Shown: positions 43,166-53,482 of the stretch, in pieces
How the letters are laid out: every line of letters starts with the position of its first letter
How positions within the stretch are numbered: the stretch's first letter is position 1
Assembly (NCBI GenBank): GCA_039621445.1
Contig: CP154956.1
Coordinates: forward strand, 40,882,437 to 40,946,436
Direction: 5' to 3'
Source of the DNA: Euglena gracilis
Lineage: Eukaryota > Euglenida > Euglenophyceae > Euglenales
DNA length: 64,000 nt
The notes under the pieces: generated by a model
Told to the model about the DNA's origin: nothing
The model's database searches: none
Seen by the model: only the letters and a program-made list of their open reading frames with translations
Translations under genes and position numbers: made by a program

Positions 43166-43974
43166 GCTGGGTTTACATGTGGATCTTTACGGTGGTCTTC
43201 CACGCAATGCCAACCTGGTTGATAATCCCCCCCAGTTTCCGGTCTTCGTGAGGGGGGGGGGATCATCAGACACTTATAGTACAAGACCCCCCCAAGTATG
43301 GAGCCCCCTGAAAGGGTCTTGAAATCCTGTCCACATATAAAACCGGTGAGGGGGGCTTTGTATTTGGGGGGTTTCCCCACAAGCAAACACCTGACACCTG
43401 AAACTTGACAAATGCTCAAATGAGCCAAAAGTCTCCAAGGAATATCTTTAAACTCCCTTGAGCCTCCGCAATTGAGTGGGGTACTGTGGGGGGTAAATGT
43501 GGGGTGCACAGTGGGGGGTGTGGGGGGAGTGTGGAGGGGCATTTTTTGGCCCAATTCTTGTATTTTTTTGTGTTTTTTTATTTTTCATTTTTATTTTCCT
43601 TGAAATGACATTTTCGTCATATTTCCCAATGATTTCTTTTTAAATTTGGAGCAATTTTTGATTTTGAAGGTGATTTTTTTGGGCTGTTTCTCCCAGATTT
43701 GCAAATTTCCCCGCTTTTTTTTTGCTTGGCCAGCATATTCCACCCCCCTCGTGCTTGAGTGTGGGAATTGCGCTCAGGCTTTTAGTCATGTCTCAAAATT
43801 TCTGCTTTATGGGGTTAAAAATACAAAAATGCCAAAAAAGACGAAAACTTTGGAATCAGGGAAAATCTGGTCAGGATGCGTACTTTCTCTAAGTCCAAAA
43901 TCATTTCCGAGGCAGAAATCGGGGAACAACCTTAAAAAAGGCAAAAATTTGTCATTTTTTTTCTAGTTTTGGCA
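43166..43974. other. stretch without recognised gene
   Basis: C/G-run DNA to 43540, then T-rich DNA. No exon or terminal repeat seen. Confidence 0.45.
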
Positions 43975-44140
43975 AATTTGGCAAATTTTGGCAAAGTTGC
44001 AACGAAATAGCAAAGCAAAGCACCTGGAAGAAGTGGCCGGAACTCATTTCACCTTCCATTTCAGGTTCATGCGGAAAAATTGCAGGCAGAGGGAAAATAT
44101 TGCAGAAAAATTGCGGAAATTGCGGGAAAGGTTGCGGTTA
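43975..44140 (+). repeat. dispersed repeat shared with 5.1-5.39 kb
   Basis: Has GGCAAATTTTGGCAAA, CTCATTTCACCTTCCATTTC, ATGCGGAAAAATTGCAG and TTGCGGAAATTGCGG in the same order as the 5.1 kb copy. Confidence 0.55.
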
Positions 44141-45302
44141 TTGATTTCCCCCTGCCCTTTGTCAGTTAATTGCAAAGAGTTCATTTTAAGCATTTTCACA
44201 AGGGTCTTTTCATAATCCAGGAAAATGACAACACCTGAAATGAAACCACAATGTCTCAGCCATCAAATGATTCATGTTCCCCACTTGGTGGCCGTTTCTG
44301 ACTTACAACCTAACGAGATTTTATTCGGCGTTCATTTTATGGGGGGGGGGCACCTGAAAGGAAAGGGTAATCAAAGAAAGAACAACGTTTTGCATTGCAA
44401 TGTTGTCAGTGAGAGAAACAAAGCTGAGAAAACCCTCCTAACTTCAGATAAATGGAAACTTCAGGTGGTCGGCTGGACTCCATAGAGGCGGGGAGGGAAG
44501 CCAGCACCTTTTATTTGCCTCCTGGCTGGACCCTCCGCGAAGCCCTTTAGAAATGCCTCACCCCCCAAATAAATCCCCAAAACTGTTTGAAGTCTTTTGG
44601 AAGCGGAATGGAGGAATGCTGAGTCCCACCCAACGCTCAAGTGACAGCACTGAACACCCTCGTCTTGGGCACGGAAGGCTGCCTTGGGATTTTGCGGCGT
44701 TGGGGCTGGTTGCGATTTATGCAGTACTTGCTATTTCGAAGCATGTCACTTGGAAGCCTCGGGTGTGTTGCCCCTTTGGAGACAAAGTGCTCCCCACAAT
44801 TGCTTTTTCAGGCCTCACCTTCTCATGTTCATTTACTAGCCCTGGACGAAGCTCCAAATGGGATTTCTGAGGTAAACTTCCCTCTGCCACTCTTTTGAAT
44901 AGATGAACCTTCAAACATTTTTTGTGAGTCACTGGGTTCAGATCAAGTCAGAAGCCACCGCCGCTGGTGATTGCCACCAAGAGATTTCTTACAGTGAGCA
45001 AGTTTGAAATCCAAAATTTTCTCCATGCTTGCTTTTCAGCTTTTCTTTCTCAATTGGCATTTTTTTATCATTCTTCAAGTTCTTGCCAAATTGTAAATTG
45101 CTAAATTGCAAATTGAAAATTCGCTAACTGAACCTTTCAATCAGATGAAATCACAATCTATAAATTATAAGCGGGGCAGGGAGAGGAATACTCCCTCAAA
45201 CGAAACTCGAACCATCCCATCGCGCAGAAAGCCAATCGGCCAGGGACAAGCGCCAGGGGACCCAAACTGCTCCACAATGGCACTGTCTCCGCTGTCGCTT
45301 TA

Positions 45303-45650
45303 GGAGCTGTCCGGGGCTTCGGCACTCCATAAAGCCCTCCAGGACGCCCGGCTGAACCTTTCCGAAGGCAAGTCCCCCGGGGCTGGGCTGGCCAGCGCAG
45401 AGGAGCAGGCGGAGGCCGCATATGCGGAACAGACCGCCGCTTCGCCCCCTGTGTGGTTAGGTGGGAAACGCGGCGGTATGGCACAGACCTGATCAATACA
45501 TCGTTGGGCTTCCAGGGGGACCTCAGTGAGGAGGAGGCAGCACAGTTCGCCAAGGCCGGGGAGATGGGGCAGACCGCTGGCAACCAGCGAGGCGATGGCT
45601 TTATGGGGGATGCGATGAAGTTATTCGGGCTCAGGGCGACTCAAACATAA
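45303..45650 (+). CDS. 3'-terminal exon of an unidentified protein, with an apparent frameshift
   Basis: After a CGCTTTAG acceptor (45302), one frame reads ELSGASALHKALQDARLNLS then an Ala/Glu-rich EEQAEAAYAEQTAA; it stops at about 45492. From about 45440 a frame one base apart reads GTDLINTSLGFQGDLSEEEA, then AGNQRGDGFMGDAMKLFG and a stop at 45648. Both halves are GC-rich and protein-like, and the EEQAEAA/SEEEAAQ halves look related. A 10-bp GTGTGGTTAG cannot be a real intron, so a single-base indel (real or sequencing) near 45440-45460 is likely. The family is not recognised. Confidence 0.4.
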
Positions 45651-45657
45651 ACAATAC

Positions 45658-45676
45658 ACACACACACACACACATA
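45658..45676. repeat. CA microsatellite
   Basis: About nine CA units just after the stop codon of the exon above. Confidence 0.9.
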
Positions 45677-45679
45677 CAT

Positions 45680-47048
45680 GTGTATCCATATCTGGGTTCA
45701 TTTTTTGTGTGTAAGGGGTGGGGTGCAACATACCAGGGGCTGACAAAATCCTGCGGATGGATATTTGCTGCGGTGACAGGAGCGAAGTTTTTCACAACAC
45801 GCTCCCTGCCCAGCGCAGGTAATAACAATTTTCTGTGCTTTTTTTCCAGTTGGCCGAACAACAACATCAGATGAGTCTGCTTGATGAACAAAACGAGGCA
45901 ATTTCTGGCCGTTTTTATATTGTTCACGATCTTGCGATATTTTCGCAACCATAACAGGCCGCTGGAGCAAAACACCGCTCAGCAACATAACTGTAAAAGG
46001 GCCGAAATAACTCCCCTGCGGAAATTTCCTGCGTGTGTTATTAGTCAGCCCCCGGTATTTAACCACTGAGAAGGATGCTTCTATATGTTGTTTGGTTCTG
46101 CTGGTGACCATTGCAAATGCAGGTCGGTCTTGACATATTGCCGCATTTTGAATCATTTTTTGCGTTCTGATTTTTTGAAATATTTTGAATAATACTAACT
46201 TTGCAAGATGTAACTGTGCAATGCTGAGTTGCCCTGATTGGAGCCCTTGCGAAGGGAGCACACATTGTGAAGCGCCCAGATGGCTCTGTTTGAGATCTGA
46301 AATTTCAATGGTCCCATTTATCGCTGTGGCTTTTGCGTGCATGAGTCTCCTGTTTGTGGCAATGCAAGATGGGAAGGCAATTTGCAACGAATTCATGATA
46401 ACTCAAGAAGGTCTGGTGGCGTCCCCCCCAATTACCCTCCAAACAGTTTTCCGTCTTCCAACTTCGTCGGACCCAACTTCGGCTGCCCAAATATTAACCT
46501 TCTTCTTGCTGCTCTCTGGCGAAGTTGAAGAAAATTAGGCGGCAGAAGTGCCATTTACATCCAAAAATCACAGTAATGGATACAACTTCCTCCGCAGCAA
46601 AGCTTTTGACCAAAGACTCAAAAGATTTATTGAACAGCTTTCTTGACCAAAAAGCCGACACCCTAGCAATAGGGGAAAGGGTGGTGGGTTGTAATTGGGA
46701 AACAATTATATAAAAAAAATACGGGAAAGGGTGTAATTGGCCCAACTCTGGCGCTGGATTGGACTTTAAAACGGGCTTGGGACCACAACCAAATTCGGGA
46801 CCAAGGTACTCACTGCGTGGGGCTCCCCCCAGCACGGGAGGGTTCATATTGAGGTCGGGCTCCATGAACGAATGGCCAATTGGGGGGGGGTTACTCATGA
46901 AATTACCTTATTACAGCGTTAGAATGGGGGTTCCGCAACCAGTTCAAGTTCAACAAGCTACGAATCTGCTAACCTGGAAAATCGACGCATTTTTTCTCAA
47001 AGGCCGCTTATTTTGATCATTGAATTCAATAAATCTCCTATTTCTAAT
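45680..47048. other. stretch without a recognised gene
   Basis: Balanced composition. A 45-codon frame from an ATG at 46576 (MDTTSSAAKLLTKDSKDLLN...) is protein-like but short and unsupported. No splice-phase chain could be built. Confidence 0.35.
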
Positions 47049-47056
47049 CCCCGGGG

Positions 47057-47394
47057 CAGACAGAATTTCTTAAGCACTGGTCGACCCCCCCCCCCCCAGG
47101 GGGTGGGTGACTGGTGTTTTCGGAGTGACTGACTGGATTTTGGCCCGGACCCCCCCCCCAGGGAGGGGGGGTCGGCAAAAAAACCACAAAAAGTGACCTG
47201 GCGCCGAAGGCGCCGGAAAATTTTTTGTCCTTTTTTTATGTTTTTGGTCAAATTTCTTTTGGATTCCAGAGTGGCCGACCCCCCCCCTGGGGGTGACTGA
47301 CTGGTTTCCCGAAAAAAAAAGTGACTGACTGGTTTTTCAAAAAGTGGAGTGACCCCCCCTCCCCCCCCCCGGGGGTCGGTAAAAAATTGTATGC
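47057..47394. mobile_element. hAT-like MITE, family 1, copy B (inverted relative to copy A)
   Basis: About 338 bp, starting CAGACAGAATTTCTTAAGCA; its right end read in reverse starts CATACAATTTTTTACCGACC. The interior matches copy A at 1837 in reverse (GGCGCCGAAGGCGCCGG, GTGACTGACTGG, GGCCGACCCCCC). Flanks CCCCGGGG (47049-47056) and CCCCGAGG (47395-47402) are a 7-of-8 target duplication. Confidence 0.75.
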
Positions 47395-47751
47395 CCCCGA
47401 GGTGCACAAGTCGAGCCACGGCATTGCAATACAATAAGACTGGGTCAAAAAGTCATATTTTTCTTTCAAGTTGTCCAAAGATGGATTCCTGTTTTTCCAA
47501 GGCCGCTTAAGGGTCTCTGTTGAAAACCTATCAACCTCTCCCTCTGAGCCCTGCAGTGTGTTGTTTGATGGTCAGTCTGAACCCTGATTGAACAAATGAA
47601 ACATCATGTGGGAGGCGGGCACTCCACATGGCATGGACTGCGGCAAACAACTTCATACCATGAGTTTTCAGCAGGATGGACTCTCTCGGTGACAAATTTC
47701 TTCTGATGTGTTGTATTTGGCCTACTCGAGCTGGTACCTGACTGTCTGCAG

Positions 47752-48175
47752 CAGGCTTTTGCTTAGGGATTGCAGTCCCCCCCCGGGGGGGGGGGGGGGC
47801 TGGAGAGCAGTTAATCCAAATTTGGCTAGTGGGATTTCTAGCAGACCCCTCCAGGGGGGGTTCTGCTAGCAGGGCTAGCTAGTGGAAAATTTTTTTCCAG
47901 TGACCGCGCAAAGCGGCGGAAATTTTTTTGGACCCAAAATGGCCAAAAATGCCCGTTTTTGGCCATTTTTGGGAATTTTTGGGACAAAATCAGCCAGAAC
48001 CCTATTAAAAACCTCATTTCCACCTCGGCGCACAGCGCCGGAGGACAAAATTTCCCGGGGTCTGGGGGGGGGACCCCCCGGACCCCCCCCCCCGGGGGGG
48101 GCTAGTCCATTTTTTCCAGTGTCTAGCCGATTGGCTAGCCAGTACCCCCCCCCCGGGTCCTTAAGCAGAAGTCTG
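47752..48175. mobile_element. hAT-like MITE, family 2, copy A, next to the VPS26C start
   Basis: 424 bp. Left end CAGGCTTTTGCTTAGGG and inverted right end CAGACTTCTGCTTAAGGACC. Perfect 8-bp target duplication GTCTGCAG at 47744-47751 and 48176-48183. Interior with GGCTAGTGGGATTTCTAGCA, GCCATTTTTGG palindromes and CGGCGCACAGCGCCGG. No open frame. Its right end lies 77 bp before the VPS26C ATG, so it contributes upstream sequence to that gene. Confidence 0.85.
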
Positions 48176-48252
48176 GTCTGCAGTAACACCTATTTCGCCT
48201 CTCGCCCTTGGTTGCCCCACTCTCAGCAGCGGTCATTGCATGCCTCATATGG

Positions 48253-48321
48253 ATGTCGATCACGGGGCTGAGGCTGGACCTCTGCCGCGGTAGCCGCATC
48301 TATGACGCCCAGTGCTGTACG
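48253..48321 (+). CDS. VPS26C: VPS26C exon 1
   Basis: Starts at ATG 48253, in frame with the family N-terminal pattern ([14 protein letters not shown]). Donor ACG/GTGCAT, phase 0; an alternative donor at 48312 would break the phase. Confidence 0.6.
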
Positions 48322-50309
48322 GTGCATGGACGACATGTTCATACGTCCATCCAAATATCTGGAAGGATGCTTTTTTTTGTTTAGGAAGTGTTCTGTCTCG
48401 TGGAATTTATTTTTCCAAATGCTATTACCGTGCCTCACTGCTCTTTGCTTCTCGTTCATTCATGTAGGATGCCATTTTACGTCCGAGTGCAACCAAGCCG
48501 TAGAGCTTGCCAGCACAATTTTCCTGCAGAGATCAATTTCATTTCCCTTCATACCCTTTTTATCCTTCCTGTCCCATTTCATAATGTGAACTTCAGACAG
48601 TTTCCGCACAGAATTTAACTGAATCATGGGTTGATTTGGGGTTCCAAAGTTGACATTCTTTGCCATGCAGCTCTGCCATGTCTCGGAGACCATCCTTGGC
48701 CACGTGGAGATCGCAAATAAGTGTGTGACGTTCCCACTGTTCTGCTTCATCGAAGGAGACTGGAATGCAACCAAAGCAACCCAATCGCTCCCAACACCCA
48801 ATAGCACCCATGGTCATCCGGGATCCAGTCACACCCAGTCACACGCGGTCACACGCCCAGTCATACCCAGTCACACGCCCAGGCATGCCCACACGAACTG
48901 ACTGTTCGATGGCTTCGAACGCCAATGAACAGTAATCCAGAGGTCATCGCCAGAGCCCATCAACCAACCTTTCTCCATTCGCCAGGGGGACCGCGAAGTG
49001 CGGCGATGTCAAGGTCATCCTCCACGGCTGCGTGGTCGGGAAGCACAAGGTGCTGCCCCTGCTGCAGATGACCGCGCTGGTGGCCACGCACGGCGAGCTT
49101 CCGCCCGGCACCTCGCGCTTCCCTTTCTCTTTTGCTTTGCGGGGTGAGGAGGCTCAGAGCTACGAGGGGTACCAAGTCACCGTCAGGTGTCTCCATGAGT
49201 GTGGCGGTCAACTGAGTTTCCATTTTTGACTATTTTTCGAAGTGTCTCACATGGGTCATACAATCATTTGGAAATGGGCCGGCCCCCCTGAAGTGAGGTG
49301 ATTGAATTGCTTTTTTTTGGGAGTGACACAGTGACTGACTGAATGAGTGGTTTTGGCCCAATCCCCTCCCAACCCAGGGACCTGGTGCCGAAGGTGCCAG
49401 AAAAATAATCCTGGCCATTTTCTGATCTTTATGTCCAATTTTTCTTGGTTCTCATAGTGGCCGACCCCCCCCCCCCCGGGTAGTGACTGGGTGGTTTTCT
49501 GAAGAAAGTGAGCAACTGGTTTTAGGAAGAGTGGAGGTGCCCCCTCGGGTCAGTGTGAATGGGGCCCTAATCATCGTTTTCTGCAACAGTTGTTGATGCA
49601 TGCAAAACAGTACATAAACAGCTTCATTTTGTGAAAAGTGCTGTTCGATGGATGGTTTTCAACACGCCTGTTAAAGGGTGCTTTTTTTGAAGAGAAGAAT
49701 CCCCCCATTTTCTTTTTCCTGTGCCTTATCAGTGGCTCAGGATCATAGATTCACTTAACATCTGTGTGACCCCACCCATGGGGGGGTTTTCGAGTATGGG
49801 TGGGTGGGTGGGTGGGTTGGGGCTGCTGGACCCCCCTGGGAGTCATGGGTGGGTGGGTTTTTGAAAAAATTAGGGGGGATGGGTTTGGGCATGGGGAAAA
49901 GTGCCCCCCCCCCCCGCGTTCACTAAGTGAATCCGTGCTCAGTATGCCTACTTTACCCGCAGGTACCACATCACAGCGGAGCTATTGGGGAGCGGGCGGT
50001 TTGGTAAGAATTGGACGGCAGAGTGCAATTTGTGGATTCGAAGTGCAAGCCTCTGCAGGTCACATACATACACTATACATATACATGGGCGATGTGTTTC
50101 ATTTGGTGACCGTTTTTTGGGTGTATTCCCAAACCAAAGTGACCTCCCACAAACACACAAAACACACATACATGCATATCTGCACATGCCCACACACACA
50201 ACACACAACACACACACACACACACACAACGCACACACACACACACACACAGACACACACCCACACCCACACCCACACCCACACCCACAACACACACACA
50301 CACACACAT

Positions 50310-50345
<36 letters not shown>

Positions 50346-53300
50346 CACGCACACACACCCACACAACACACACACACACAGGTGTGCATACGTGTGTGCT
50401 TGTTCCAGGCTTTATTTTGAGGCTTAGCCCCCCTAGTGTCTTCCAGCAGACACTCTAATGCCCCTCCTTCAGGCCAACCAACCAAAGCTCAACCATTTAG
50501 CCCCCCAGTGAATGAAAAGGAAAGAAACCGGTGATGACGTTTTTTTTGGGCGACAGTCATTTCAGTGGGCTCAAAATTGGTCCAGAAGTTCCCTTGATTT
50601 AACAACCCTCTATCTTTTGCCCGACCCACCAAACCAGATCTGAAAAGCCCCAGAGAGTTCAAGCTCGCATTCCTCAGACCAGCTGGCCACCAGACCTCGG
50701 CAGACACCCACACACATTGGATTTTGTCCATTTACAAGTTCCGAGCAGGAAAAAAAAAGAGCCCAGTGGTGAAGACGTTTCCAAGGAGCTGTAGCCCCGA
50801 GCCACAAGAAGGAAGTTGCACTAGCTTGTTTAAAATTTATTGCAGAGTTGACTACAACCAAGGGGCCATGAGGGTTTTTGTCAAGCACACTGTTCCTTAC
50901 AAACCAGTGCAAATCCATGTCTTTTGTTGATCTTTCATCATTTTGGATGAAGGGGTGGCTCCCTTTTGTTTAAATTCATCTTTTCCTGCCAACTGAATTT
51001 GCAACGCATTTGAGTCCGTAAGTGCACTCCATCAAATCTAGGGGTAGCCATTTCCCCCCAGTTGCAAACCAATTTTTAGGGGTCAGTTGGCGTCCCGCAC
51101 GTCTGCGCAGGCGCCGGTTCCTGATGCCCGTCACCTTCCGCATGCAAGAGGACGGGCTCCGTCTGAAGCGCCTCGTCTCCACCGCCCTGTTTGAGGACTT
51201 TGCGCAGCAGCTGGGGGAGTTCCTCCTCACGGGCTCCATCGACTCCGCAGAGGTTTGCGCCACCCCACGCCCACCACCAGGCGCTGACTTGTGGTCTCAC
51301 GTATGCCGCTGTTTCGTCAACCAGGGAAAGAAACTCCCTTGCAGGGATGTCCACCGGTGATCGCTGTTCAGTGTGTGTATTTTTTTGGTGGGGCAGTTTA
51401 GGGGTTGTTCTGGGACAGAAACTGTGGTTGGAAAATTCTGGGGCGGAAAATCCTTGACGGTCAGAGAGAGGAAACAATCGTTTCTTGAAATGGTTTGTTT
51501 TTGTTTTGGGTTTGGTGACAATTGTGCCGGCAATCAACGTATGGCGATTGAGCCTCCTCCCTTGGGCTAAAGGTCAACGAGGAGGCGTGGGGGATGAGGG
51601 CTGCGCTGCCCCATTTCGATCAACCGACGCATATATATTGTACTGTTTGCCTCGCCAGCTCTGTTCTGCGGCCCAGTTCTCGGGCAGCTTGACGGTGCAC
51701 AAGTGCCGCTTGGAGATCCACAGCATGGAACTGCAGTTGTGACCGGGAACCTCTGGACCCCGTCACAGCGGACTGGGAACCCCTGCGCTGATTGCTCATT
51801 TCAAGCAACGGGTGGTCGGGCAACAGTCTGACCATTGATTCAGAGGGGAGTAAAATTCTTACAATGATGGATAACTGATTGGCAAGGCTCAAACACCAGT
51901 CGCTTCAGGAAATGTGAAATTCCTTGCCCCTGCTCTCCCGTGATCGTTGCTTTCATGGAGGGGGGATCCCTGAGTTCTTATCCCTTTATGGGTAAGAGCG
52001 AAGCTTACCACCGGGGAAAAGGGGGGGTTTGACCCCCCTGGGTAGACCGTGAAAACCGCGGATTATCACCATGACTTTGGCCCGGTTCCTAATTTTTTTT
52101 TCAGTTGCGAGCGACTGGGTTTCTAGTTTCCGAATCACCTCCGTTTGACCCCCAACTCCCCGCCAGGCCCGAGTTATTCACCCGTGAAGGGGTCCAAACT
52201 GGGTAGGATTGGCCCGCCCCCCCCTCTTCCAACTCTGCCATGTCGCCAGGGTCCAAAAATCGGTCAAAAGATCAATTTTTTCGAAAATATCTCGAGAAAA
52301 CATGCATTATTTCCGGAAATGTCGTTCTGAGGAAATGTGCCCCCGGATGCCCTCTATCGCCCTCTGTTCGCCGGTTTGGCCGCCGACACGCTTGGCCCGT
52401 GTTCCAGCGCGCCTTTGCCCAAAACGGCCAAAACCAAAAAACCCAAAACGGCCGTTTAGGGTTTTTTTTGGGCCGTTTTTTTGGCCAAAAAATTGTTTTT
52501 CTAAAATATCTCGACAATGAAGCAGAATCAAAGAAAATGTCTGGAAAGCAAAAATGAAGCCCTTGGAATACCCTATCCAACCATGGTTTGTTTTCCCCCC
52601 AGCTCTTCGTGTAGCCCGAGTTACGGCCATTTTTCGGCCCATTTTGGCCCTTTTCAGGGCCATTTTGGGCTGTTTTTTTTTGGGTCAAACCGAACCGATG
52701 TTTCCAAAGTATATCTCGAAAATGAAGCAAAACGAAAGGAAATGTCCGGAGACCTAAATTGAAGCCCTTAAAATGCCCTATCTGAGGGTATTTTGATTTC
52801 CCCGAAACTCCCCGCCCAGCCCGAGTTACCGCTTTTTTTCGGCCAATTTTGGCCTTTTGTACAGTTTTGGCCTGTTTTTACCATTTTTTGGCCATTTTCA
52901 GGCTGTTTTCACCATACTTGGGTCAAAAAAATCCAAAAAAGTCGATTTTTTTTTTGCCGGAAACGATGTTGGCCTCCCAGACCCGGCAAAACTGTATTTG
53001 AGCCGAAAATGAGCCAAAAACCTACCAAAAATTACTTCCCATAACTGCGCCGCTGCCTAGCGTCCGAGCAACGTTTTTTGTTTTTGCAGTCAAAAACCGC
53101 GCAAGGTAAAGAGCTCACGCACTATTCAAAATCTGGTGTATTTGGTCGCCAAATCAAAGCCCTAAGAGGAAGTTTGCGTGAAGTGGTTATTTAGGGTTTA
53201 CCTGACACCTTCCACTCTTTTTTTCTTGCCTGAAGAGCAAACAGTAGACAACCGGCAGATGGGTGCATTATACCCAGTCCTCTGGTGGCGAGGGTGGGGG

Positions 53301-53440
53301 CACCAGAATTGGTCCAGGTCTTCCTGTCCTCGCCAACTGGAGGTTGCCCCTGACCCAAGTGGTGTGTGTGCGCGCGCGCGTCACAAACACTCACACGCGC
53401 GCGCACACAATCACACACACATACACACGTCTGTGTACGC

Positions 53441-53482
<42 letters not shown>

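Noticed and set aside
47875-48271. Open frames across the MITE upstream of VPS26C as an extra N-terminal coding exon
   Set aside because: The frames lie in a TIR element that also occurs at 62110, and the VPS26C family starts at the ATG at 48253.
50073-50420. Thr/His and Val/Cys-rich frames of 100-200 codons
   Set aside because: Translations of the CA microsatellite.
52600-52900. Dinoflagellate spliced-leader-like GGCCATTTTGGC words
   Set aside because: The words are part of the array-family repeat; introns here are canonical GT-AG, and no full leader with a donor was seen.
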